Below the pieces are notes generated by a model that was given only the letters and a program-made list of their open reading frames with translations, was not told where the DNA came from and did not search any database. This document shows positions 35,557 through 45,033 of a stretch of 64,000 bases of DNA, in pieces. The DNA lies in the NCBI GenBank assembly GCA_045628945.1, contig JAZQQG010000049.1:60380-124379 (forward strand), given 5' to 3'. How positions within the stretch are numbered: position 1 is the stretch's first letter; each line of letters begins with the position of its first letter. A program made the position numbers and the translations under genes. The stretch is from RGIG4034 sp045628945 (GTDB taxonomy: Bacteria > Bacillota > Clostridia > Lachnospirales > Lachnospiraceae).

Positions 35557-36108
35557 CTATCGATATGTGAGATATGCCCCTATACTCTCCGCGTATCTAT
35601 GAAAGGCAGCCTCACTCATCCCCATTCGCTCTTGGTTTCGCGGGTTGGCAATTAATGCCAGATTATAATCGACAATTTCATTGTAATAAGCGAATTCTAT
35701 TACGTAATCATGCGGAACAATCAATCCGCTTGTTTCGTCCTTATACACCTTGATTTTTTCTTTGTGCAGATATCCGATTTCGATGTAACTCTCTTTCCGA
35801 TTACGACAGAAAATTCCGCTAACACTCGTCGAATCGGGAGCCGGTTCCCCCACGTACTCTTTTACACCATATTCCATGCGATAACTTAGTGCTTGCGTCT
35901 TCTCATCGAATACCAAAATAGTACCGAACTCATCCAGTTCACGTCGATAGTCCTTCGTAATATAGCGCAGGAGGTCCAATTCATTATCAAAAACTATCCC
36001 GCCCGCCAGCAGCCACTGTTCTCCGATGTGACGTACAAATCCAACTCCATCATAATATACATCACCACGATCTGCATCTAGGTCACCATAACAATACAAT
36101 TTCTTCAT
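35557..36108 (-). CDS. Uncharacterised protein related to the preceding DYSRA protein
   Basis: 183 residues from the ATG at 36108, which follows the previous TAG by one base and uses GAGGAG within that gene's end; a 66-codon upstream extension is a shadow. The C-terminal half (SGLIVPHDYVIEFAYYNEIVDYN ... YAESIGAYLTY) matches the end of the protein at 36110-36832 (SGLIVRAS..., QIVDYNYY, YAQKVGAYLNY), so the two share a domain. No membrane segment here. Unknown function. Confidence 0.75.
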   Translation of the reverse strand: MKKLYCYGDLDADRGDVYYDGVGFVRHIGEQWLLAGGIVFDNELDLLRYITKDYRRELDEFGTILVFDEKTQALSYRMEYGVKEYVGEPAPDSTSVSGIFCRNRKESYIEIGYLHKEKIKVYKDETSGLIVPHDYVIEFAYYNEIVDYNLALIANPRNQERMGMSEAAFHRYAESIGAYLTYR

Positions 36109-36109
36109 A

Positions 36110-36832
36110 CTATCTCCTCTGTGGACTATCGCCATATGGATAGTTAAGATATGCGCCAACCTTCTGCGCATATTCCCACGCCGAATCTTCATCCAGCCCG
36201 GCGTTCTTCCAATACTCCCCATGATGAATGATGTAGTAGTTATAATCCACAATCTGATACTGATATCGATATTCTGCCTCGAAGCTTGCCCTGACAATGA
36301 GCCCACTCAGCGCATCCGTCAATACCCGAATCACATCCTCTTCATGGTAACCAACCGAAATCTCCTGTTCGATTAATTCCTGATTATCCTCACATCGAAG
36401 AAGCGTCTTCGTAACCTCCATAGAGTACTGTGGTCCCTTTTTATCATCTCTCTTCTCTGTGAAGATTGCACTTAACTTCTCATAGCAATAGATCTGCTCT
36501 TTACACGCACGTTCATAATTCTCACGAGTCGTTTTCGCACAACGGGCCACCGTCTCATCGTATTCTTTTTTCGCCAGATTGAAAGCTTCAAGAGTATAAT
36601 CACGATAAATAATACGTCCATCATAGGATCCGTCCACCAAATGACCCAGTTCATTGATTATTTGGAAATGAATCGGCTCCTCTGTACGCGCATCCCGCCA
36701 TACATGGTTCGCGTCAAGATAATAGGACTGGTTGTTCTTCAGTGCTGTTGCCCGGCTGTAATCACGTGTAAATGCAATAACCGCGACAACGCAAAACAAA
36801 AGAAACAAGAATCCCAAAAGAAAATACAACAT
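36110..36832 (-). CDS. Membrane-anchored DYSRA protein, partner of a tail-family protein
   Basis: 240 residues. An N-terminal hydrophobic helix (about 2-21) leads to FTRDYSRATALKNNQSYYLDANHVWRD, a conserved stretch that is also in the 59-residue protein at 49737. A coiled coil (about 85-130) and a C-terminal domain shared with the next gene follow. The start has AGGAGGTG. It lies 19 bases after the tail-family gene. The same order (tail gene then DYSRA gene) recurs at 49.9 kb, so they probably act together at the membrane. Confidence 0.78.
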   Translation of the reverse strand: MLYFLLGFLFLLFCVVAVIAFTRDYSRATALKNNQSYYLDANHVWRDARTEEPIHFQIINELGHLVDGSYDGRIIYRDYTLEAFNLAKKEYDETVARCAKTTRENYERACKEQIYCYEKLSAIFTEKRDDKKGPQYSMEVTKTLLRCEDNQELIEQEISVGYHEEDVIRVLTDALSGLIVRASFEAEYRYQYQIVDYNYYIIHHGEYWKNAGLDEDSAWEYAQKVGAYLNYPYGDSPQRR

Positions 36833-36851
36833 ACCGATTCACCTCCTATAA

Positions 36852-37424
36852 TCACCAATCCTCCCAATAACTGTCCGCATCGTCCCAGTCATCAAAATCA
36901 TAGCCCCAGGCGTCATCCATATAATCCTCATAACTGTCATACTCGTCCGGACCATAGGTATAACTACTCGAAGACTTCTTCGTGGAGGAATTCTTATTTG
37001 ACGAGTTCTTCTGCTGTGCCTTTTCGCCCTCGGCCTTAAGATTCGCCAATTCACGTTTCTGCTTATTCTTGTCCGCTTCGATTTGCCTGCGAACCTTGTC
37101 TAAATCCTCCTGGCGACGCCTTGCCTCTGCTTCCGTACGTTTTCTCTCCGCTTCATTACGCTGTTCCTGCTCATACTCTCTCCAAGTAGGTACACAGCCC
37201 AACACGATAAAAAATGCCAAAGCAATCGCAGACAATGCAATCCCATACCCCTTTTGAACCGGACGTATTCCCTCCTCGCCGGACCTGACACGATCCGCAA
37301 TAAAGGACCAGATAGACCCCAGAAGCAGTACTCCACAGCCAACCGCCAGGATAATAATCGTGGAGAACGGGTATGCCACGATAAAAGAAACCACTAATAT
37401 GACTAAAATAATATATCCTACCAT
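36852..37424 (-). CDS. Tail-family membrane protein, copy 2
   Basis: 190 residues. Two N-terminal hydrophobic segments, the motif EGIRPVQKGYG near residue 51-61 and a third hydrophobic segment (IALSAIALAFFIVLGC) are followed by a coiled coil (about 85-135) and a Ser/Lys linker. The tail at about 158-190 carries YDSYEDYMDDAWGYDF and ends DSYWEDW. The match to the copies at 19994 and 49936 is strongest in the QKGYG segment and in the tail. The start has AGGAGGG. Second gene of the operon starting with the HTH gene 24 bases upstream. Confidence 0.83.
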   Translation of the reverse strand: MVGYIILVILVVSFIVAYPFSTIIILAVGCGVLLLGSIWSFIADRVRSGEEGIRPVQKGYGIALSAIALAFFIVLGCVPTWREYEQEQRNEAERKRTEAEARRRQEDLDKVRRQIEADKNKQKRELANLKAEGEKAQQKNSSNKNSSTKKSSSSYTYGPDEYDSYEDYMDDAWGYDFDDWDDADSYWEDW

Positions 37425-37448
37425 TCTCGCCCTCCTGTTCCAGTAGTG

Positions 37449-38222
37449 TTACAGGACTAAATAGTCCCGCAACACCACACGCATATCTTCATAGAATTGT
37501 TTTCTCCGATCTTCTAAGAACAGATACGGAGTAATAAAATCTTCCGAATCCTGTGTATGCTCCGTACACCAATTCCGATAATAGGAAGTCTCCCATTGCG
37601 GCATATAGCGATATTCGGACATACCATGATGGCAAAACCCGATAATTCCATCCGTAATAATCTCCTCTAACTGTCGGTAAATCGACTGGGGAATATCCAA
37701 CATACTGCAATGCAATGTCGATACAAGTTCGGAATACATCGCTCCAAATTCAGCGCACCCCTCATTATAGTCCTCCATACACTCAATCATCTCGCCATCA
37801 TAGCAACGATTCTCCACCGCGTTATCCAGGAAACGACACATTTTCTGGTATACAACCCGGATCACGTCCTTCGTCTTCTCATAATTAACAACATCCTGCA
37901 TATTATTCGTAGTCTTCTCCATAATCTTAGGCTCCTCTTCAATCAATAATCTCATCGAATCAATCTTCATACAGTCAGCAATTGCCTGAACCGCATCCAT
38001 ATCAGAAGGACCATTTTTGCCATACATCCAATTGCGGATGGCGTCCATAGACACTAACGCAGCATCAGACAATTCTCCCACCACGTCTTCGGTCTTTTCA
38101 TTAAATCCCTGCTCTCTACGTGAATGTCGATATTCACTTATGCAATTCCGAAGTGCTGCCGGGCAGAACACATAATTCTTGTCACCAACACGTTTTAAAA
38201 CTCTGAATCGTTTGCTAACCAT
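37449..38222 (-). CDS. HTH protein heading the 37-kb operon
   Basis: 257 residues. KRFRVLKRVGDKNYVF at the start and an HTH region near 48-85 (VSMDAIRNWMYGKNGPSDMDAVQAIADCM) make it a paralogue of the protein at 25197. The C-terminal domain (about 110-257) is acidic, aromatic and unassigned. It precedes the tail-family gene by 24 bases and probably controls this operon. The 49.7-52.9 kb locus has an AraC-type HTH protein in the same place. Confidence 0.77.
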   Translation of the reverse strand: MVSKRFRVLKRVGDKNYVFCPAALRNCISEYRHSRREQGFNEKTEDVVGELSDAALVSMDAIRNWMYGKNGPSDMDAVQAIADCMKIDSMRLLIEEEPKIMEKTTNNMQDVVNYEKTKDVIRVVYQKMCRFLDNAVENRCYDGEMIECMEDYNEGCAEFGAMYSELVSTLHCSMLDIPQSIYRQLEEIITDGIIGFCHHGMSEYRYMPQWETSYYRNWCTEHTQDSEDFITPYLFLEDRRKQFYEDMRVVLRDYLVL

Positions 38223-38550
38223 ATTTTTCTCTCCTTATCTTTTTTTCACCTGTCGCGATAGCTGATGCTGTTATACTATCACACTGAAAAAAGAAAACCA
38301 TGTAGATAGGTATGCTCTACAAAAATGACCTTTTTCTACAATAATCTATTCAATAAAAACTTTTCGTATTTTCCGCCCAACCAGTTCTTCGTTAGGAGTA
38401 CATCTTAGTAGACTGTAGTGCTCAACTCAATGAAAACAATTCTTCCTCACTCTTGTTCTCAATGAAGAGCACTCTCTTTTTTACGAAAAACCATTCTGTC
38501 CTATTTGTCACATATTTATCACTTCTCCAGCTATAGAATTTAAGAAATGC
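38223..38550. other. AT-rich intergenic stretch, no supported gene
   Basis: About 330 bases between the HTH gene and the helicase terminator. It should hold the promoter of the HTH operon: TTATACTAT near 38270-38279 and other AT-rich boxes. The minus strand has a weak 32-codon frame from a GTG near 38510 (TNRTEWFFVKKRVLFI) with no clear homology; I do not call it. Confidence 0.5.
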
Positions 38551-38583
38551 AAAAAGGCTGTGTATATTATTTACAGCCCTTTT
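38551..38583 (-). terminator. Intrinsic terminator after the repeat-helicase gene
   Basis: AAAAGGCTGT (38552-38561) pairs with ACAGCCCTTT (38573-38582), loop about 11, T-run on the minus strand. Confidence 0.8.
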
Positions 38584-38623
38584 CCACTATCGATATAATT
38601 TACTTTATTATTTCAGCAGTTTA

Positions 38624-41600
38624 CTAATCAACGACTTGAAGTTCCCTAATTGCTCTCGTACAAGCAACATATTTTTGATTCTCGGTCATTCCTTCAGTGA
38701 TAACGATAACTTTTTCAAACTCCAAACCCTTTGCCAAAGAAACCGGAATAACATTGTAAGCATCCCTATAGATTTTTTCTTCCTGCTCGTAATAGAAAAT
38801 CTGCTGACCAGGCAAATTTATTTCACCCGTGAAATCCTCGGCTACTACGATAGCACCTCTGTCACCCTTCTCTAAAGGCATAGCAGTCGGTGCGGTCTTT
38901 TCTGCAACCTCACCGTCAAGACCTATTCCTAACATATTCATTCCAAATCTCTTATTAACATATTGTGTTATTGGCTTTGCGTTTCTGTAATTTTCGTTAA
39001 CCTTATAATGCCTAGTAAATATACTTCTAATCACCAGCGTATCTTCTTCAGCAATTCCCTTGGGATTAATACATTGCTGATAATCTCCAAAGAAATTGAA
39101 AACACTATTTGGCATAAATTCTGTAATAAAAGCTAACTCTGTATTTGAAAAATCTTGAAACTCATCAACAAAAAAATAGTGCTTATCATATTTTCTAATA
39201 TCAGAAATCTGCTGCAACAAATAGCAAATCGCAAACGCCTGAGAAGCATTAATGTAATACTCTCCTCCTTCTTGATTAACACCAACCTCTTCGAGAATGA
39301 TATCCTGTAAAAATCTCCATTTATGCTCTCCTGATTCAAATTCCTTCAATCTTCGAGCCTTTGCTTGAATTTCTTCATAAGCATTAAAATCTATAAACGG
39401 ACTTTGATCACCTTTCTCCCAATGCATCTCATCAAAAAATGTCTTTATATCATCTCCTGCTGCAATCAATTGTTGATCTGTTAATTTATTAGATAATTTC
39501 TTTTTTCTTATCATGCCAGTAGTCAACAGATATCTCATTATTTCTGCTTTTTTAGGCATCTCCTCTAACGCAATCTTTCTCTTTCTGAGATGAGTGATAT
39601 ATGCAAATACCTTCTTATCTGTATATCCGCCCAATTCATTTCTAACGCGATGCAGAAGATTTTCAGCTATTTCACTGTCTTCTGTGGCATCTTCAAAAGC
39701 ACACAGCAACTGAATAAACTTCGAAATCGAATCACAATCTATATGATTCTTTTTATTATATCGATACAATTCATCCACATCTATGAATTCAGATAATTGC
39801 TTTGTGTAGTTTAAGAATCCGACATAACTCTCATTCGTGATATTAGTTTCTTCTGTTTCAACTTCTATACCAGCCATAGAGTAAACTAACTCAGCAAACT
39901 TTAGTTCCTTAGTAAGCTTTTCTATTTCCTCTTCAACACTCTCGCATCTATGTATTACTCGGTAGAAATCCTCCTCACTATACTTGTCTATTTCCTCTTT
40001 TGCCTTTCTATATAGGCTTTGAATATGTTGAAAATCCTTGTATGTGCCGAATTTTTCATAAAAAAACTTTCTAGTAGCATCTATCTCTTCATTTTTCTCT
40101 TTTCTATAATCTGCAGAAATATCGGTACTCAATTCGATAATTGCCTCAATTTTGCTAAGTATTTTCTCTAACCGTTCTGTCTTATACAAGCTAACATCTA
40201 ATCCACGAATATCAATATGGGCTTTCTCAAGCATATTAGGTTCGTCAAAAAAATCCTTAAGTAAATCATCTGCTACTGTTCTATAAAAAGCAGTCATGGT
40301 CATCTGCTGAATAGCTCCAACATCCAATATTCTTGATAATTCTTGACTTTCCTTTCCGAGAATATCAGTCGGAGAAATAACCACAATTTTTTGCATATCA
40401 AAATCAGGATCGTTATATTTCATAAATCTAATCCTGTGCATAAGTATCATTGTTTTACCAGAACCAGCACATCCAAGAACAAGAAGGTTTTCATCCTTAT
40501 CATGTGTGATAATCTCATACTGGTTCTGTTGAATAGTTTCAATGATATCGTGTATTCTTTTATCTTCCTGGTTAGAAGTAATAATCTTTGAAAGTCTCTC
40601 ATCCGCAGGCTTAGCAACTGTAGACTTGTCACTAGTTAGTACATTATAAAGGTCTCTATAACCCATATACCTACCGGCCCCAAAATCTATCTCTCTAACC
40701 AGTTTTAACGCAGTTTCTACATTTCCTATATACATCTGATACTGGTAATATAAAGACGCTTTCTTATCTGCCCAGTCAGTTACTCTGCCTGGAATTCCTT
40801 TCTTACCAATATATAAATTCGAGTTTTCAGAATAATCTATATGTGCAAAATATGGATTCGCCAATAACGCTCTTACCTGATTTTTAACTTGATCCTGGAC
40901 ATCCTCGATTCCTTGACCTATCTCCCTTGTCTCAAGAAATCCACTACTGTTAAAAAAACAAAATATACTTGGTGTGAAATCAGCCTCTGCCTGCCTCAAT
41001 TTTTTTGCCAAATAATCTCCACGTAAATATCTAGCCAAACCCGAATACCACTTAATTTCTCGCTGATTTTCCGTTTCAGAGTAGTTCTCTTCCTTCTGTT
41101 TTAAGGATTCAGGTTTTTCAATCGTTAGATAAATATTGGGCGAATTAGTAAAGGACTCCGGGAAATTATAGATGTATTCTTCTTTCGAAAAAGGATATGT
41201 CAAAACAATGTATTCTTGTCCATCTTCCCTTTCAATTCGCTTAATTACTCCGGCTCCATAGGTAACATGATAAACTGTCATGCCCGGTTTCAAATCATTA
41301 ACACTATATTTCTTCTGCTTACCATTTCGGTCATAACCATATCTATCATAACCTTCTTGATCATAACCTTCTTGATTATAGCCGTCATGGTCAATTCCAT
41401 TACAATCATAGCCGTCAATATCATAACCCGCACGGTCATAGCCTGCTGCGTTAACACCATTTATATTATAGCCCTCCTGATCATAACCATTTACATTGAA
41501 ACCATTTCTGTTATAGCCCTCCTGATCATAACCTTCTATATCATAGCCATCTCTATCATAGCCGTCTTCATTAAATCCATTAATGTTATAGCCATCTTTG

Positions 41601-42460
41601 TCATAGCCCTGAAGATTAAATCCAGTAAAAATATGGTATCCCGCCTCATCAAAGTCGCTTTTTGCAAAGCCTTCTCGATGAATACCATTTCTGTCGAAAC
41701 CTTTTTCATCAAAACCAAGGATATTGAACCCCTCTGCATCATAACCGTAAATATCAAAGCCATCGCGATCTAAGCCATCTGCATCGAAGCCCCAGCGATC
41801 ATATCCCTCTTTGTCATAACCAGAGGCATCAACACCATATTTATTATAGCCTTCTCGATTGAAGCCTCTTGCGTTGTAGCCTTTTCTATTGTAACCCTGC
41901 TGGTCGTAACCCTCTGCATTATAACCTTCGCGGTTGAAGCCTCGTCTATCGAAACCGTCTTTGTTATAGCCCGCCCGGTTATAGCCTTCTCTATCTAAGC
42001 CGTCTCTATTATAACCTTCTTTGTCATAACCATCACAATCGTAACCTTCCGCGTTAAAACCGTATCGATTATAGCCATGTCTGTCTATTCCGTCCACATT
42101 GAATCCGTCTCGGTCATAACCTTCCTGATTATATCCCTCTCTGTTATAACCTCCCTTGTCATAGCCAGCTACATTGAATCCTTCACAATCATATCCCTCA
42201 CTATTAAAGCCATCTTTGTCGTAACCGTCTTTATTATAGCCGTCCTTATTAAAACCATCACGATTAAAGCCATCAATATCAAAGCCTTCTGCATCGTATC
42301 CATCGCAATCTCTTAATGTTTTCTGATTAATTCCCTGGCGATTAAAACCATGAATGTTAAATCCCTGCTTGTTGTAACCCTCACGGTCAAATCCCATCTT
42401 GTTGTAGCCTTCATGATTATATCCATCCTCGTCAAAGCCCCACTTATCATAAACGGCCAT
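38624..42460 (-). CDS. SF1 (UvrD/Rep-like) helicase with about 72 N-terminal pentapeptide repeats
   Basis: 1278 residues. Residues about 8-380 are some 72 near-perfect repeats of G-[FY]-[DN]-x-x (for example GYDKD, GFNRE), with brief interruptions. A small CarD/UvrD C-terminal-like domain follows (VYHVTYGAGVIKRIE). Then comes an ATP-binding helicase core: Walker A GCAGSGKT near 663-670, Walker B FFVDEFQDF near 1096-1104, FFGDYQQCIN, and the late AKGLEFEKVIV and VACTRAIRELQV motifs. Length greatly exceeds normal UvrD. The start has AGGAGT about 11 bases upstream. It lies 161 bases after the NYN-domain gene. A DNA/RNA-acting machine with a repetitive scaffold, probably antiviral, is inferred. 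I know no described system of this design. Confidence 0.9.
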   Translation of the reverse strand: MAVYDKWGFDEDGYNHEGYNKMGFDREGYNKQGFNIHGFNRQGINQKTLRDCDGYDAEGFDIDGFNRDGFNKDGYNKDGYDKDGFNSEGYDCEGFNVAGYDKGGYNREGYNQEGYDRDGFNVDGIDRHGYNRYGFNAEGYDCDGYDKEGYNRDGLDREGYNRAGYNKDGFDRRGFNREGYNAEGYDQQGYNRKGYNARGFNREGYNKYGVDASGYDKEGYDRWGFDADGLDRDGFDIYGYDAEGFNILGFDEKGFDRNGIHREGFAKSDFDEAGYHIFTGFNLQGYDKDGYNINGFNEDGYDRDGYDIEGYDQEGYNRNGFNVNGYDQEGYNINGVNAAGYDRAGYDIDGYDCNGIDHDGYNQEGYDQEGYDRYGYDRNGKQKKYSVNDLKPGMTVYHVTYGAGVIKRIEREDGQEYIVLTYPFSKEEYIYNFPESFTNSPNIYLTIEKPESLKQKEENYSETENQREIKWYSGLARYLRGDYLAKKLRQAEADFTPSIFCFFNSSGFLETREIGQGIEDVQDQVKNQVRALLANPYFAHIDYSENSNLYIGKKGIPGRVTDWADKKASLYYQYQMYIGNVETALKLVREIDFGAGRYMGYRDLYNVLTSDKSTVAKPADERLSKIITSNQEDKRIHDIIETIQQNQYEIITHDKDENLLVLGCAGSGKTMILMHRIRFMKYNDPDFDMQKIVVISPTDILGKESQELSRILDVGAIQQMTMTAFYRTVADDLLKDFFDEPNMLEKAHIDIRGLDVSLYKTERLEKILSKIEAIIELSTDISADYRKEKNEEIDATRKFFYEKFGTYKDFQHIQSLYRKAKEEIDKYSEEDFYRVIHRCESVEEEIEKLTKELKFAELVYSMAGIEVETEETNITNESYVGFLNYTKQLSEFIDVDELYRYNKKNHIDCDSISKFIQLLCAFEDATEDSEIAENLLHRVRNELGGYTDKKVFAYITHLRKRKIALEEMPKKAEIMRYLLTTGMIRKKKLSNKLTDQQLIAAGDDIKTFFDEMHWEKGDQSPFIDFNAYEEIQAKARRLKEFESGEHKWRFLQDIILEEVGVNQEGGEYYINASQAFAICYLLQQISDIRKYDKHYFFVDEFQDFSNTELAFITEFMPNSVFNFFGDYQQCINPKGIAEEDTLVIRSIFTRHYKVNENYRNAKPITQYVNKRFGMNMLGIGLDGEVAEKTAPTAMPLEKGDRGAIVVAEDFTGEINLPGQQIFYYEQEEKIYRDAYNVIPVSLAKGLEFEKVIVITEGMTENQKYVACTRAIRELQVVD

Positions 42461-42621
42461 TCACCCACAACTCCTTATCTCTGTTTTAGTACTATAGTAT
42501 CTTTTTTCTTTATGATCTCCAACACTGAAATTAGGAATATTTGAAAAATACTGCATACCTCAGACAGTTCGCATCCACATAATAAATATGTCGGATATCA
42601 AATTATCCTTTTCGTATCCCA

Positions 42622-44097
42622 TCATTCTGCAATATCAACATAAAAACATCCATCCTCATCAATCTTTAACTTCAGCGTTTGGACGTATTTATCATAGAAT
42701 TTCCGAATTTCAGACTCAGTTGCTTCGATATAGTTATCGGCAAAAATCTTGCGAGTCAGCTCATATCCATTCTTGCCGATCAGGTCACTAGTCTCTCGCT
42801 CTAATGACTTACGAAGAACCACTCGACGAATCTCTCCAGCATTGCCCGTATAAAAGTCGTCCATCGAGCAATGATAGATATTACGAAGCGTAAGTGCATC
42901 CTTGATATCTTTACCGCATTTCGAATATTCATACAGCACAAGAAAATTCGCCTCCGGGATTGCCGAAATGACCCCCCAGAAGTCCGAATCGCTGGAACAA
43001 AGAATATAGGCATCTATATTATCCCGATAATAAGCTTGACAGATGCCAGCCGTCATACGAAGATCCACCAGAGACTTGTGCTCCGTAACACGATCCACCT
43101 CGACGTGTTCTACCGGGATAGTTACAAATTTTTCCAACCAGTCCCAACCAGATGAGGTATGCACGTCATCGTATAAAATTATCTTTTCAATCTTTCCCAT
43201 CTCATCTTCATCAAGATTCTTGAGTACCGCATGAAGCTTAAACACGTCCGAATTCTCACAATCAACCACAATCATAACCCGTCTGCAATGATCGATATAG
43301 TCATATATGTTTTTCTTCGTATCCTCCACCGCATCGCGATATTTCGAACGATCATGAAACATATCCCCATGCTGTTCATAGAGCAATGTCAAGAATTTAC
43401 CATCACTATAAAGAATATTGCCATACTCCCCAGGGGTCCAATGGATATACATCTGAAAAGGATAATTATTCAAATTAGACATATATTTGTAATATTCTTC
43501 TTTCATTACTTCCGGCTTTTTAAACTTCGGAATAATGAATAAATCACGAATGTAATCGAAGTTGACCCAATCGGGAAAAATAGATTTACAAGCGTCAATA
43601 TGGTCAGCAATCAAACCGCAGAATAACTCCGTATATTTGTCTGCGCGATAGTTCACCTGGACCGTCTCAATTCCCCATTTGCGCAAGATTCGAATCTCCT
43701 CAGCTGAGAACCATTCCATACGATCGATATTTCCCATATTATATTTAATCTCATTGTCAACGTCCTTAAAATGCAACATCACACCGGTTCGAAGACGATT
43801 TAAATAACGGATAATCGTGGCCTCACGATTATCTTTTAACTTAACCATTAGCTCAGCATTATGTTCGCCATAATACTGCTCCATTCGGTCAAAGGTCATT
43901 CCCAACATATACGCAATGACCGTGACAAGTGAGGATGTAGCAACCGTCCTGTATACGCGTTCTTCTGATGCTTCTCCTTCGTTCTCCTCTTCTCCCTCTT
44001 CTGACTTCGGCTCCACATAATCCGTATTATCCTCTACGGAATTGTTTGTATCCGATAATAACTGATTGATATTCGATAACCCATAGACTTTCTTCAT
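42622..44097 (-). CDS. NYN-domain (PIN-like) putative ribonuclease
   Basis: 491 residues. An acidic N terminus (about 15-45) leads to a helical region. A NYN domain follows from about 270 to 405: VMIVVDCENSDVF (first Asp), HKSLVDLRM (Lys/Asp), and LCSSDSDFWGVISAI (SSDSD acidic cluster), which together form the metal site of PIN-like nucleases. The C-terminal segment (about 410-491) is unassigned. Probably cleaves RNA. It lies next to the repeat-helicase on the same strand, with 161 bases between, so a joint role is plausible. Confidence 0.87.
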   Translation of the reverse strand: MKKVYGLSNINQLLSDTNNSVEDNTDYVEPKSEEGEEENEGEASEERVYRTVATSSLVTVIAYMLGMTFDRMEQYYGEHNAELMVKLKDNREATIIRYLNRLRTGVMLHFKDVDNEIKYNMGNIDRMEWFSAEEIRILRKWGIETVQVNYRADKYTELFCGLIADHIDACKSIFPDWVNFDYIRDLFIIPKFKKPEVMKEEYYKYMSNLNNYPFQMYIHWTPGEYGNILYSDGKFLTLLYEQHGDMFHDRSKYRDAVEDTKKNIYDYIDHCRRVMIVVDCENSDVFKLHAVLKNLDEDEMGKIEKIILYDDVHTSSGWDWLEKFVTIPVEHVEVDRVTEHKSLVDLRMTAGICQAYYRDNIDAYILCSSDSDFWGVISAIPEANFLVLYEYSKCGKDIKDALTLRNIYHCSMDDFYTGNAGEIRRVVLRKSLERETSDLIGKNGYELTRKIFADNYIEATESEIRKFYDKYVQTLKLKIDEDGCFYVDIAE

Positions 44098-44215
44098 ATT
44101 ATTCCCCTTCGATACACACTACTTTAGTTCTATGTTTCTCCTGCATCTCCTTCTGGTTATAATGACTTGATACCATCACAATCATCTCACCAAAACTATC
44201 ACCCGCATAGCCTAA

Positions 44216-45016
44216 TTATCGCAAAACAATATTCGCCTTAGGACACTTTCTTATCAGACTCTTTTTTTCGATAGGAGTATTACTTAATACAACTAATTTT
44301 CGCAGATTAATACACTCTTCTACCACCGGTCCTTGGTATGCAATAAAGTGTTCCGGGAAGATGATTTCCTCAAGAACCGGACAATTGCTAATGGCACTTG
44401 AATCTATTTCAACCCAAGGTGACTCAAATGTAATTGAGGTATATAATTCATTCACAAAAGTATATGATGCAATTTTTCTACTATTAATGGTAATATCCTT
44501 TCGATTTACATGACAAGAAAACAAACAATCCCCATACTCCCAGATTCCATTGCGTGGTCTTTCCCAATACGAAAAAATAATATATTGAGCCGGAATCATT
44601 ACATATTCTTCCGCGGTTTTTTTTGTCGTATATCCGTATCGTTCCATTGAAATTGCATTAATTAAACATCTCATAGTGATGTCTATCTCATTATCTCTTC
44701 CAAGATCTTTGTATTGCACTTTTGCAAAAAAGAAAGCAGAAATAAAAGACGGCAGTGGAGTATTTCCCCGAATGGGAAGGATAATATCAACTGTATTAGG
44801 AATAATTACCTGATAGTTTCCATATTCAAGCACAGGTTTTGGGAATGCTTTGAGATATATTCCAACAACCCTTTTTCCCTTGATTTTCTCTGGAATAATC
44901 ATTGTCTCAATATGACGTTCGTACAATGTAATGTTCGTAATATATATTTGATTGTTATCAGAATAATAGTGAACCAAGCAATCTTCATAGCCCTGGCTCA
45001 AAATTTCAAACCCCAA
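44216..45016 (-). CDS. LRR_5-like (BspA-type) protein
   Basis: 266 residues from a TTG at 45016, chosen because GGAGGGAG lies about 4 bases upstream. ERHIETMIIPEKIKGKRVVGIYLKAF and ISNCPVLEEIIFPEHF...CINLRKLVVLSNTPI are BspA/LRR_5-like beta-strand repeats. No signal peptide, so it is probably cytoplasmic and protein-binding. It follows the DUF6339-like gene by 17 bases and looks like the last gene of the GHKL operon. Confidence 0.72.
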   Translation of the reverse strand: MGFEILSQGYEDCLVHYYSDNNQIYITNITLYERHIETMIIPEKIKGKRVVGIYLKAFPKPVLEYGNYQVIIPNTVDIILPIRGNTPLPSFISAFFFAKVQYKDLGRDNEIDITMRCLINAISMERYGYTTKKTAEEYVMIPAQYIIFSYWERPRNGIWEYGDCLFSCHVNRKDITINSRKIASYTFVNELYTSITFESPWVEIDSSAISNCPVLEEIIFPEHFIAYQGPVVEECINLRKLVVLSNTPIEKKSLIRKCPKANIVLR

Positions 45017-45033
45017 TTCACTCCCTCCGATAG

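Noticed and set aside
38405..38515. Weak 32-codon minus-strand frame in the intergenic stretch
   Set aside because: GTG start, ribosome site too far, no homology recognised.
41216..41773. Long plus-strand frame rich in Ile/Thr/Val opposite the helicase repeats
   Set aside because: It is the reverse complement of the repeat tract, and its strange hydrophobic repeat pattern follows directly from that. No ribosome site is present.
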